Shown here piece after piece: positions 17,835-25,800 of a stretch of DNA of 64,000 nt. Source of the DNA: Betaproteobacteria bacterium (GTDB taxonomy: Bacteria > Pseudomonadota > Gammaproteobacteria > Burkholderiales > Casimicrobiaceae); the NCBI GenBank assembly GCA_016720425.1, contig JADKKQ010000003.1:124001-188000 (forward strand). The letters are read 5' to 3'. Position 1 is the stretch's first letter. Each line of letters starts with the position of its first letter. Both the position numbers and the translations under genes were made by a program. The notes under the pieces were generated by a model, which did not search any database, was not told the DNA's origin, and was given only the letters and a program-made list of their open reading frames with translations.

Positions 17835-19913
17835 ATGCCCGCGGCCCTGCCTCCCGAACGCGTCGTCGTGCGCGGTGCCTGCCCGCACGACTGCCCCGAC
17901 ACCTGCGCGATGCTGGTCACCGTCCTGAACGGCCGCGCCGTCGAGGTGCGCGGCGCGCCGGATCATCCGCCGACCGGCGGCGTGCTGTGCACCAAGGTCG
18001 CGCGCTATCTCGAGCGGACCTACTCGGACCAGCGCGTGCTGCACCCGATGAAGCGCGTCGGCAGGAAGGGCGAAGGCAAGTTCGTGCGCATCGGCTGGGA
18101 CGAGGCGCTCGACACCGTCGCGACGCGGTTTCGCGCCATCGCCGCTTCGCCGCACGGGCCGCAGGCGATCCTCCCCTACTCGTACGCCGGGACGATGGGC
18201 CTGCTGCAGTCGAGTTCGATGGACCGGCGCTTCTTCCACCGCCTGGGCGCGTCGCTGCTCGACCGCACGATCTGCGCAACCGCCGGCAAGGCAGGCTGGG
18301 TGGCGACCGTGGGCGCGGCCATCGGCACCGACGTCCTGCAATTCGCGAACAGCAAGCTGATCCTGATCTGGGGCAGCAACCCGATCGCCTCCAACCTTCA
18401 CTTCTGGACCCGCGCGCAGGAGGCCAAGCGGCGCGGCGCGAAGCTCGTCGCCATCGATCCGTGGCGCAGCGCCACCGCGGAAAAGTGCCACCAGCACCTG
18501 GCGCCGCTGCCCGGAACCGACGCGGCGCTGGCGCTGGGCATGATGCACGTGCTGATCGCCGAGGACTTCGTCGACCACGACTACGTCGCGCGTTACACGC
18601 TGGGTTACGACGCGCTGGCGGCGCGCGCCGCGCAATACCCGCCGGCGCGGGTCGCCGCGATCTGCGGCCTCCCCGCGGACGCGATCGTCGGCCTCGCCCG
18701 CGACTACGGCCGCAGCCGCCCGGCGGCGATCCGCCTCAACTACGGGCTGCAGCGCCACGCCGGCGGCGGCCACGCCGTCCGCGCGATCGCCTGCCTGCCG
18801 GCGCTGGTCGGCGCGTGGCGGGACGCGGCCGGGGGCGCACTGCTGTCGTCGTCGGGGACCTATCCGGTCGACAGCGCGGCGCTGGAGCGCCCGGACCTCA
18901 TCGCCGGGCAGCCGCGCACGCTGAACATGAGCACCATCGGCGACGTGCTGCTCGACGAGCGCGATCCGCCGGTCGACGCGATCTACGTCTACAACTCGAA
19001 CCCGGTGGCGGTGGCGCCGGAATCGGCGAAGGTGGCGGCGGGCTTCGCGCGCGAGGACCTGTTCTGCGTCGTTCACGAGATCTTCCAGACCGACACCGCC
19101 GACTACGCCGACATCCTGCTGCCGGCGACGACGCAGCTCGAGCAGCTCGACGTCCACCACTCGTACGGACATCTGTACGCGCAGGCCAACCAGCCGTCGA
19201 TCGCCCCGCTCGGCGAGGCGAAGCCGAACACCGAGGTGTTCCGCCTGCTCGCGGCGCGGATGGGCTTCGCCGACGACTGCTTCGGCGACAGCGACGACGA
19301 CCTCGCGCGCCAGGCGTTCCGGCGCGACGACCCGCGCGCGACCCACCTCGACTGGGACACGCTGCGCACCCGCGGTTTCGCCCGGCTGGACGTGCCGGCG
19401 GACTACGCGCCCTTCGCCCACGGCGGCTTCCCGACGCCGTCGGGGCGCTGCGAGTTCCACTCGGCGGCGCTGGCGGCGCAGGGCTTCGATCCGGTCCCGG
19501 ACTTCGTGCCGCCGCGCGAATCGGCGGCGAGCAACCCCGAGCTGGCCCGGCGCTTTCCGCTGGCGTTCATCTCGCCCCCGGCGCGCAACTTCCTCAACTC
19601 GTCGTTCGCCAACCTGCCGGCCTTCGTCGCCGAGGAGCAGGCGCCGCAGCTCGCGCTGCATCCCGACGACGCCGCGGCACGCGCACTGGTCGACGGCGAC
19701 GAGGTGCGCATCCGCAACGATCGCGGCAGTTTCACCGCCCGATTGCGCGTCACGGACCGCGCCCGACGCGGCGTCGCGGTGGCGCCGTCGATCTGGTGGA
19801 AGAAGCTGGCCCCCGGCGGAGCCAATGCGAACGCGGTCACCAGCCAGGCGTTGACCGACTTCGGTCGCGCGGCGACGTTCTACGATTGCCTGGTCGAGGT
19901 GGAGCGCGCGTGA
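17835..19913 (+). CDS. Molybdopterin-dependent oxidoreductase (DMSO reductase superfamily)
   Basis: 692 residues. A [4Fe-4S] site is formed by Cys16, Cys20, Cys24 (CPHDCPDTC) and Cys52 (GGVLCTKV). The central part carries molybdopterin-guanine-dinucleotide binding motifs such as LIWGSNPIASN, VAIDPWRSATA and VYNSNPVAVAP. The C-terminal MGD-binding barrel includes PARNFLNSSF and DGDEVRIRNDRG. There is no twin-arginine signal, so it is probably cytosolic. No electron-transfer or membrane subunits are adjacent, so the physiological reaction is unknown. A cytosolic reductase or formate-dehydrogenase-like role is possible. Confidence 0.88.
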   Translation: MPAALPPERVVVRGACPHDCPDTCAMLVTVLNGRAVEVRGAPDHPPTGGVLCTKVARYLERTYSDQRVLHPMKRVGRKGEGKFVRIGWDEALDTVATRFRAIAASPHGPQAILPYSYAGTMGLLQSSSMDRRFFHRLGASLLDRTICATAGKAGWVATVGAAIGTDVLQFANSKLILIWGSNPIASNLHFWTRAQEAKRRGAKLVAIDPWRSATAEKCHQHLAPLPGTDAALALGMMHVLIAEDFVDHDYVARYTLGYDALAARAAQYPPARVAAICGLPADAIVGLARDYGRSRPAAIRLNYGLQRHAGGGHAVRAIACLPALVGAWRDAAGGALLSSSGTYPVDSAALERPDLIAGQPRTLNMSTIGDVLLDERDPPVDAIYVYNSNPVAVAPESAKVAAGFAREDLFCVVHEIFQTDTADYADILLPATTQLEQLDVHHSYGHLYAQANQPSIAPLGEAKPNTEVFRLLAARMGFADDCFGDSDDDLARQAFRRDDPRATHLDWDTLRTRGFARLDVPADYAPFAHGGFPTPSGRCEFHSAALAAQGFDPVPDFVPPRESAASNPELARRFPLAFISPPARNFLNSSFANLPAFVAEEQAPQLALHPDDAAARALVDGDEVRIRNDRGSFTARLRVTDRARRGVAVAPSIWWKKLAPGGANANAVTSQALTDFGRAATFYDCLVEVERA

Positions 19914-19994
19914 GTGAGTGAGACCGACGGGCCGCCCCGAGGGCGAACACGGGCGCGAAGGCCCCATGGACCGATGGGCCGCCCCGAGCGCGAA

Positions 19995-20027
19995 CACCGG
20001 AGCGCGCAGCGCGAAGCTGCGCCGGTG
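19995..20027. terminator. GC-rich hairpin between convergent genes
   Basis: CACCGG...CCGGTG outer arms enclose GCGCAGC-GCGAA-GCTGCGC, a strong stem-loop between the oxidoreductase stop (19913) and the LexA-like stop (20062). There is no U-tract on either strand, so intrinsic termination is not proven. It belongs to a repeated element that also occurs at 52461-52506, again between convergent genes. Confidence 0.4.
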
Positions 20028-20061
20028 ACGTGCGCGGGTCCCGGCGGCGCCGGGCGGACGA

Positions 20062-20637
20062 CTACAGCTTGCGCACCAGGCCGACCATCACGCCGAAGAT
20101 CTCCAGCGTGCCCTCGGGGCGGATCACCGGATAGGCCTTGTTCTCGGGCCTGAGGACGAAGCTGCCCTGCTCGAGATCGAGGCGCTTCAGCGTGAACTGG
20201 CCGTCGACGATGGCGATGACGATGTCGCCGCGCTTGGCGGCCGCCGCCTTTTCGATGACGACGAGGTCGCCCTCGAGAATGCCGGCGTCGATCATCGAAT
20301 CGCCCTTCACCCGCACCAGCACCGTCTGCGACGGGTGTTCGATCAGGTAGTCGTCGATGGTCAGCGCGTCGCCCTGCCCGTCGTCGATCGGGTTGGGCAG
20401 GCCGGCCTGGACTGGCGACTCGGCGAGCGGACGCTCGAAGAAGCGGCGCGTGGGCGCGAGGCGCTTGTCGGGCGTCGAATCGATGAAGCCGGCGAGCTTC
20501 AGCCGCGCCACCATCGCCGCCACCGACGACTTGGACTTGAGCCCGAGCAGCTGTCCGATCGACGCGTACGATGGCAGCACCCGGTGGGTCGCGTAATATT
20601 CCTGCAACCGCGCGAGGTAGGAACGATCGTTCGACAT
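20062..20637 (-). CDS. LexA-family SOS-type transcriptional repressor
   Basis: 191 residues. The N-terminal winged helix (about 5-65) has a recognition segment LPSYASIGQLLGLKSKSSV unlike E. coli LexA. The C-terminal S24 peptidase domain has the cleavage Ala-Gly in SPVQAGLP, the catalytic Ser in KGDSMIDAG and the Lys in FTLKRLDL, so RecA-stimulated self-cleavage should work. The ATG at 20637 lies 6 bases after a -10 box, so the mRNA is probably leaderless and no Shine-Dalgarno is present. Identical palindromes GAACGATCGTTC lie in the promoter spacer and just inside the coding region. It is divergent from an exonuclease/GIY-YIG gene. It may be the main LexA or a second one; the window cannot tell. 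Confidence 0.9.
   Translation of the reverse strand: MSNDRSYLARLQEYYATHRVLPSYASIGQLLGLKSKSSVAAMVARLKLAGFIDSTPDKRLAPTRRFFERPLAESPVQAGLPNPIDDGQGDALTIDDYLIEHPSQTVLVRVKGDSMIDAGILEGDLVVIEKAAAAKRGDIVIAIVDGQFTLKRLDLEQGSFVLRPENKAYPVIRPEGTLEIFGVMVGLVRKL
20621..20632. promoter_or_regulatory. Second LexA-like operator (GAACGATCGTTC)
   Basis: A perfect 12-bp palindrome inside codons 2-6 of the repressor gene, identical to the core of the promoter operator at 20651-20664. The centres are 31 bp apart, about three helical turns, which would allow cooperative binding on one DNA face. Confidence 0.65.
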
Positions 20638-20643
20638 GGCGGT

Positions 20644-20672
20644 ACAATAGCGAACGATCGTTCGTCGGTCAA
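20644..20672 (-). promoter_or_regulatory. Sigma70 promoter of the LexA-like gene
   Basis: On the minus strand TTGACC (20672-20667) is followed by a 17-bp spacer and TATTGT (20649-20644). Six bases later comes the ATG. This is the best promoter in the window. The predicted transcription start coincides with the start codon. Confidence 0.75.
20651..20664. promoter_or_regulatory. LexA-like operator in promoter spacer (CGAACGATCGTTCG)
   Basis: A perfect 14-bp palindrome filling most of the -35/-10 spacer. GAAC-N4-GTTC resembles the Gram-positive LexA box rather than the CTGT-N8-ACAG box of most beta/gammaproteobacteria. Bound repressor would block RNA polymerase directly. It also lies 42 bases before the divergent nuclease start. 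Confidence 0.7.
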
Positions 20673-20705
20673 GACCCCGCGGCAACTTTTCCCGACCTTC
20701 CCGCC

Positions 20706-22148
20706 ATGCGCCTGTTCGCCCCCGTGCTCGCCTTCGTCGACCTGGAGACCACCGGGATGGACGCCGCCGCCGACGCCATCACCGAGGTCGCCGTGGTCCG
20801 CGTGACCGCCGACCCGTCCGGTGGCGCGCCCGCAGTCGACGAGTGGTCGACGCTGGTCCATCCCGGTCGCCCGATCCCCCCCGAAATCCAGGGGCTCACC
20901 GGGATCACCGACGCGATGGTGCGCGACGCGCCGCCGTTCGCCGCCGTCGCCGACGAGATCGCGCGCCGCACCGCCGACGCGGTCTTCGTCGCCCACAACG
21001 CGCGCTTCGACTACGGCTTCCTGAAGCACGGCTTCGCGCGCGCCGGGCGCAGCTTCAGCGCGCGGGTGCTGTGCACCGTCCGGCTGTCGCGGCGGCTGTT
21101 TCCCGACGCGGCGTCGCACAGCCTCGACGCCGTGATCGCGCGCCACGGCCTCGCCGGCGGCGGCCGGCATCGCGCGCTCGGCGACGCGCGCGCACTCTGG
21201 TCGTTCGTCGCCGCGCTGTACCGGGAGCTGCCGGTCGAGGCGATCGACGACGCGGCGCGGCGCGTGCTGAAGATGCCGAGCCTGCCGGCGCACCTGCCGC
21301 GCGACGCGCTCGACGCGCTGCCCGAGCTGCCCGGCGTCTACCGGTTCTACGGCCTCAACGCGCACCCGCTGTACGTCGGCAAGAGCAAGAACCTGCGCGA
21401 GCGCGTCGCCGCGCACTTTTCGGCCGATTACCGGAGCGCCACCGACCTGCGGCTGTCGGCGGAGATCCGTCGCATCGAGTTCGAGGCGACGGCCGGCGAG
21501 ATCGGCGCGCTGCTGCGCGAATCGACGCTGATCAAGACGCTGCTGCCGGCGCACAACCACGCGCTGCGACGCAAGGCCGACGCCGTCGTCGTCGAGCTTC
21601 CGGCCGAGCCGGGCCCACCGCGCTACCTGGCGGCCGCCGGCATCGAACCCCGCGAGCTGCCCGGCCGCTACGGGCCGTTCTCGTCCCGGCGCGCGGCGCG
21701 CGAGACGCTGCGCCACCTCGCCGCGGAGCACGCGCTGTGCTGGATCGCGCTCGGGCTCGAGAAGCGCAGCGGGCCCTGCTTCGCCCGCCAGGTGCGGCGC
21801 TGCGACGGTGCCTGCGTCGGCGCCGAGGCGCCGGCCGCGCACCACGCCCGGCTCGTCGCGGCCCTCGCGCCGCAGCGCATCCCCGCCTGGCCCTACGCGG
21901 GTGCGGTGGCGATTCGCGAGCACGACGCGCTGTCGGGACGCACCGACCTGCACGTGATCCGCGACTGGTGCTGGCTCGGCACGGCCAGCGACGACGCGGC
22001 GCTGGCGCAGCTGCTCGAGGCGTTGCCCCGCCCCGAATTCGACCCCGACGTCGCCCGCCTGCTGCTGCGCACGCTGGCGCGCGGCAGGCACGCGGTCGTC
22101 CCGCTGCCGGTGCCGGGGCGCGACGACGCCGAGGCCTTCGCCGCATGA
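20706..22148 (+). CDS. DEDDh exonuclease fused to GIY-YIG (UvrC/Cho-like) endonuclease
   Basis: 480 residues. Residues 1-175 form a DnaQ-like 3'-5' exonuclease: FVDLETTGMD (ExoI), HNARFDYGFL (ExoII), HRALGDARAL (ExoIII with the catalytic His and Asp). Residues about 200-285 carry a GIY-YIG domain: PGVYRFYG, LYVGKSKNLRERV, and the Glu in EIGALLRESTLIK. The rest resembles the part of UvrC/Cho that follows GIY-YIG, with CFARQVRRCDGACVG. There is no UvrC C-terminal nuclease or HhH. It probably makes an alternative 3' incision in nucleotide excision repair, as Cho does. Its start is 42 bases from the LexA-like palindrome, which suggests SOS control. Confidence 0.9.
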   Translation: MRLFAPVLAFVDLETTGMDAAADAITEVAVVRVTADPSGGAPAVDEWSTLVHPGRPIPPEIQGLTGITDAMVRDAPPFAAVADEIARRTADAVFVAHNARFDYGFLKHGFARAGRSFSARVLCTVRLSRRLFPDAASHSLDAVIARHGLAGGGRHRALGDARALWSFVAALYRELPVEAIDDAARRVLKMPSLPAHLPRDALDALPELPGVYRFYGLNAHPLYVGKSKNLRERVAAHFSADYRSATDLRLSAEIRRIEFEATAGEIGALLRESTLIKTLLPAHNHALRRKADAVVVELPAEPGPPRYLAAAGIEPRELPGRYGPFSSRRAARETLRHLAAEHALCWIALGLEKRSGPCFARQVRRCDGACVGAEAPAAHHARLVAALAPQRIPAWPYAGAVAIREHDALSGRTDLHVIRDWCWLGTASDDAALAQLLEALPRPEFDPDVARLLLRTLARGRHAVVPLPVPGRDDAEAFAA

Positions 22149-22161
22149 GGATCCGCCACCG

Positions 22162-23679
22162 ATGACCCACCCCCCCACGCCCGCCCCACAGGCGCCCGCG
22201 GCGCCGCTCACGCTGGTGTTCGGCGCCAGCGGCTACGTCGGCGCGCAACTGGTGGCCGCGCTGCGGGCAACGGGTGTGCCGGTCCGCGCGGCCGCCCGCA
22301 ACCGCAAGGTGCTCGAGGCGCGCGAATGGCAGGACGTCGAACTGGTCGAGGCCGACGCGCTCGCCCCGGCGTCGCTCGCGCCGGCGCTCGCGGGCGTCGA
22401 CGTCGCCTATTACCTCGTCCACTCGATGGCCGCGGGCAAGGATTTCGGCCGCCTCGACCTCGAGGCCGCGGCGAACTTCGCCCGGGCCGCCGCGGCGGCC
22501 GGGCTGCGCCGCATCGTCTATCTCGGCGGACTGGTGCCGCGCGACGCCGACTCCGAGCACCTCGTCTCGCGCAAGGCGACGGGCGACCAGCTGCGTGCCG
22601 GGCCCGTCCCGGTCACCGAAATCCGCGCCGGGATCATCGTCGGGCCGGGGTCGGCGGCCTACGAGGTGATGCGCGACCTCGTCTACCACCTGCCGGCAAT
22701 GGTGACGCCGAAGTGGGTGCAGTCGCGCTCGTCGCCGATCGCACTGTCCAACCTGCTCCAGTACCTGATCGCCGTCGCGGCGCGTCCCGAAGCGGCCGGC
22801 CGGATCTACGACGCCGGCGGCCCCGAATACCTCTCCTACGAGGCAATGATGCGCGAGTTCGGCGCGGTCGTCGGCCGCTCGCCGCGGATCCTGCGCGTGC
22901 CGGTGCTCTCGCCCAGGCTGTCCTCCTACTGGCTGGGCCTGGTCACCGCGGTGCCGGCGAACATCGCCCGCGCGCTGATCGGCGGCCTGAAGCACGACAT
23001 CCCCGCCGACGACGCGGCGCTGCGGCAGCTGGTGCCGCAGCCGCTGCTGACGTTCCGCGAGGCGGTGCTGGCGGCGCTGGCGGCGGAGAAGGCCAACACC
23101 GTCACCGCGCGCTGGACCGAGGGCGCGATGATGTATCGCGCCTATCGGCCCGACTACGCGTTCTACGCCAAGAAGGCCGGCGGCGCCGCCGAGACCGCAG
23201 CGTCGCCCGCGGCCGTCTGGCGCGTGGTGACGAGCCTCGGCGGGCGCAACCGGTACTTTTTCATGAACTGGATCTGGACGCTGCGCGAACTCGCCGACTG
23301 GCTGGTCGGCGGGCCGGGGCTCACCCGCGGCCGGCGCGACGCCGTCGACCTGCGGCTCGGCGACACCGTCGACTACTGGACGGTCGTGGGCCTCGAGCGC
23401 AACCGGCGCCTCACGCTCAACTTCGGCATGAAGGCGCCCGGCGCGGGCATCCTCGAGTTCGAGATCGAGCCCCTTGCCGACGGCCGGACGCGACTGACCG
23501 AGACCGCCTACTGGCATCCGCAGGGCGTCTGGGGGCTCGTCTACTGGGCGGTGCTGGTGCCCTTCCACCTGTTCATCTTCAAGGGAATGACGCGGGCGAT
23601 GGTGCGGCGCGCGGAGGCGCTCAGTAAGGCAAGCCCACGTAGTTCTCCGCCAGCGCCGCCTGCGCCGCCTTCGAGCTGA
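22162..23679 (+). CDS. SDR-type NAD(P)-binding protein with C-terminal DUF2867
   Basis: 505 residues. Atypical short-chain dehydrogenase/NmrA-like Rossmann fold at the N-terminus: LVFGASGYVGAQLVAAL, then VAYYLVHSM and IVYLGGLVP. The C-terminal half (about 335-490) is DUF2867, recognisable from YFFMNWIWTLRELADWLVGG and the YWHPQGVWGLVYWAVLVPFH stretch, with a hydrophobic segment that may touch the membrane. The function of the fusion is unknown. It starts 13 bases after the nuclease stop. Its last 59 bases (residues KASPRSSPPAPPAPPSS) overlap the pobA 3' end on the other strand; that tail is low-complexity and may be a read-through. Confidence 0.85.
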   Translation: MTHPPTPAPQAPAAPLTLVFGASGYVGAQLVAALRATGVPVRAAARNRKVLEAREWQDVELVEADALAPASLAPALAGVDVAYYLVHSMAAGKDFGRLDLEAAANFARAAAAAGLRRIVYLGGLVPRDADSEHLVSRKATGDQLRAGPVPVTEIRAGIIVGPGSAAYEVMRDLVYHLPAMVTPKWVQSRSSPIALSNLLQYLIAVAARPEAAGRIYDAGGPEYLSYEAMMREFGAVVGRSPRILRVPVLSPRLSSYWLGLVTAVPANIARALIGGLKHDIPADDAALRQLVPQPLLTFREAVLAALAAEKANTVTARWTEGAMMYRAYRPDYAFYAKKAGGAAETAASPAAVWRVVTSLGGRNRYFFMNWIWTLRELADWLVGGPGLTRGRRDAVDLRLGDTVDYWTVVGLERNRRLTLNFGMKAPGAGILEFEIEPLADGRTRLTETAYWHPQGVWGLVYWAVLVPFHLFIFKGMTRAMVRRAEALSKASPRSSPPAPPAPPSS

Positions 23680-24793
23680 ACAGGTAGTCCAGTTCGGCCT
23701 GCTGGATCCGTTCGCCGAACGGGCCGTGGTCCGGAAAGCGATGCAGCAGCATCGTCATCCACCACGAGAAGCGCTCGGCCTTCCAGATCCGGCGCAGCGC
23801 ACGCTCGGAGTAGGCGTCGAGCCCGCCGGAGCGCCCGTGGCGATAGTGCTCGACCAGGCCGTCGAACAGATAGCGGACGTCGCTGGCGGCGAGGTTGAGA
23901 CCCTTGGCGCCGGTCGGCGGCACGATGTGCCCGGCGTCGCCGGCGAGGAACAGCCGGCCGAAGCGCAACGGCTCGGCGACGAAGCTGCGCAGCGGGGCGA
24001 TGCTCTTCTCGAGCGACGCTCCGGTGACGAGGCCGGCCGCGGTGGCGGGGTCGAGCCGCGCCTTCAGCTCCGTCCAGAAGCGCTCGTCGGGCCACTGCTC
24101 GACGTGCTCGGCGAGCGAGCACTGCAGGTAGTAGCGGCTGCGGGTCCGGCTGCGCATGCTGCACAGCGCGAAGCCGCGCTCGTGCAGCACGTAGATGAGC
24201 TCGTCGGCGACCGGCGGCGTGTCGGAGAGGAGCCCCAGCCAGCCGAACGGATAGACGCGCTCGAAGTTCCGGATGGCGGACGCGGGCACGCTCTGCCGGC
24301 AGACGCCGTGAAAGCCGTCGCAGCCGGCGATGTAGTCGCACTCGAGCTCGTGCGTCGTGCCGGCGTGGCGGTAGCGAACCGTCGGCCGGTCGCCGTCGAA
24401 GCCGTGCACGCTCGCGTCCTCGGCCTCGTACACCGAGCGCGCGCCGCTCGCCCTGCGCGCCTCCATCAGGTCCTTGGTGACCTCGGTCTGGCCGTAGACG
24501 ACGACGTGGTGGCCGCCGGTCAGCGCGGAGAGATCGACCCGATGCCGCCGTCCTCCCCACGCGATCTCGATGCCGCCGTGCACCAGTCCCTCGGCGTGCA
24601 GGCGCGCGCCCGCCCCCGCCTCGTCGAGCATGGCGACGGCGCCCTGCTCCAGCACGCCGGCGCGGATGCGGCCGAGCACGTAGGCCGGCGTGTGCCGCTC
24701 GACGATCACGTTGTCGATGCCGGCGCGGGTGAGCAGCTGCCCGAGCAGCAGACCCGACGGCCCGGCGCCGATGATGGCGACTTGCGTGCGCAT
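23621..24793 (-). CDS. pobA: 4-hydroxybenzoate 3-monooxygenase
   Basis: 390 residues, the usual length. FAD- and NADPH-dependent hydroxylation of 4-hydroxybenzoate to protocatechuate. Dinucleotide motif GAGPSGLLLG is at 9-18. The conserved DG motif is in YIAGCDGFHG and the second FAD motif is GDAGHIVPPTGAKGLNLA. The start has a strong Shine-Dalgarno (AAAGGAA). It is the last gene of the lig operon, feeding protocatechuate to LigAB, and starts 35 bases after the ligC stop. Confidence 0.95.
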   Translation of the reverse strand: MRTQVAIIGAGPSGLLLGQLLTRAGIDNVIVERHTPAYVLGRIRAGVLEQGAVAMLDEAGAGARLHAEGLVHGGIEIAWGGRRHRVDLSALTGGHHVVVYGQTEVTKDLMEARRASGARSVYEAEDASVHGFDGDRPTVRYRHAGTTHELECDYIAGCDGFHGVCRQSVPASAIRNFERVYPFGWLGLLSDTPPVADELIYVLHERGFALCSMRSRTRSRYYLQCSLAEHVEQWPDERFWTELKARLDPATAAGLVTGASLEKSIAPLRSFVAEPLRFGRLFLAGDAGHIVPPTGAKGLNLAASDVRYLFDGLVEHYRHGRSGGLDAYSERALRRIWKAERFSWWMTMLLHRFPDHGPFGERIQQAELDYLFSSKAAQAALAENYVGLPY

Positions 24794-24828
24794 GGTCGGT
24801 TCCTTTCGTCGTCGCGCCGGGGCGCCCC

Positions 24829-25800
24829 TCAGCCGGGGGCCGCGTGCGCCGCCAGCTGCCGCTCCAGCCGGTCGAGCGTCCGGTAGCAGGGCAGCACCTG
24901 CGCCACGGATGCATTGGGCTCGCGCCCCTCGCGGATCGCGGCGAAGAACTCGCGGTCCTGCAGCTCGATGCCGTTCATCGACACGTCGACCTGCGACACG
25001 TCGATCTTCTCGTCCTTGCCGTCGAACAGGTCGTCGTAGCGGGCGATGTACGTGCCGGTGTCGCCGATGTAGCGGAAGAACGTGCCCAGCGGGCCGTCGT
25101 TGTTGAAGGACAAGGACAGCGTGCAGATCGCACCGCTCTCCGCCTGCAGCTGGATCGACATGTCCATCGCGATGCCGAGCAGCGGATGGAGCGGCCCCTG
25201 CAGCGCGTTCGCCGCGACGATGTCGCTGCCGGTCTGCCACGCGAACAGGTCGACGGTGTGCGCGGCGTGGTGCCACAGCAGGTGGTCGGTCCACGAGCGC
25301 GGCTGGCCGAGCGCGTTGGTGTTCGTGCGGCGGAAGAAGTACGTCTGCACGTCCATCTGCTGGATGGCGAACTCGCCGGCCCGGATCTTCCGGTGCACCC
25401 ACTGGTGGCTGGGATTGAAGCGGCGGGTGTGGCCGACCATCGCGACCCGTCCGCTCTGCGCTGCGACCCGCTGCACCTCCTCGGCGTCCCGCAGGCGGTC
25501 GGCCAGCGGGATCTCCACCTGGACGTGCTTGCCGGCACCGAGGCAGGCCTGCGCCTGCGCGGCGTGCAGCTGCGTCGGCGTGCAGAGGATCACCGCGTCG
25601 ACGTCCGGCCGGGCCAGGCTGTCGGCGAGGTCGGTGGCGACGTGGCCGACGCCGTACTTCGCGGCGACCGCCCGCGTCTTGTCGAGCTCGCGGCCGACGA
25701 GCGACACCACCTCGACGCCGTCGATCAGCCGGATCGCGTCCAGGTGCTTGGTCCCGAAGGCGCCCGCGCCCGCGAGCGCCACCCCGATCCGAGCGCCCAT
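24829..25800 (-). CDS. ligC: 4-carboxy-2-hydroxymuconate-6-semialdehyde dehydrogenase
   Basis: 323 residues, Gfo/Idh/MocA fold. Oxidises the LigAB ring-cleavage product (hemiacetal form) to 2-pyrone-4,6-dicarboxylate with NAD(P)+. The Rossmann motif VALAGAGAFGTKHLDAI is near residue 7, the conserved ILCTPTQLH and HVQVEIPLADR follow, and the LigC-typical WTDHLLWHHAAHTVDLF block is near 170. The ATG overlaps the ligB stop (TGATG). As read, a one-base insertion in ligB makes that gene run in frame into ligC. Confidence 0.93.
   Translation of the reverse strand: MGARIGVALAGAGAFGTKHLDAIRLIDGVEVVSLVGRELDKTRAVAAKYGVGHVATDLADSLARPDVDAVILCTPTQLHAAQAQACLGAGKHVQVEIPLADRLRDAEEVQRVAAQSGRVAMVGHTRRFNPSHQWVHRKIRAGEFAIQQMDVQTYFFRRTNTNALGQPRSWTDHLLWHHAAHTVDLFAWQTGSDIVAANALQGPLHPLLGIAMDMSIQLQAESGAICTLSLSFNNDGPLGTFFRYIGDTGTYIARYDDLFDGKDEKIDVSQVDVSMNGIELQDREFFAAIREGREPNASVAQVLPCYRTLDRLERQLAAHAAPG

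Noticed and set aside
20643..20648. Plus-strand TACAAT as promoter of the exonuclease gene
   Set aside because: It is the complement of the LexA-like -10 region, and no -35 lies at the right distance on the plus strand.
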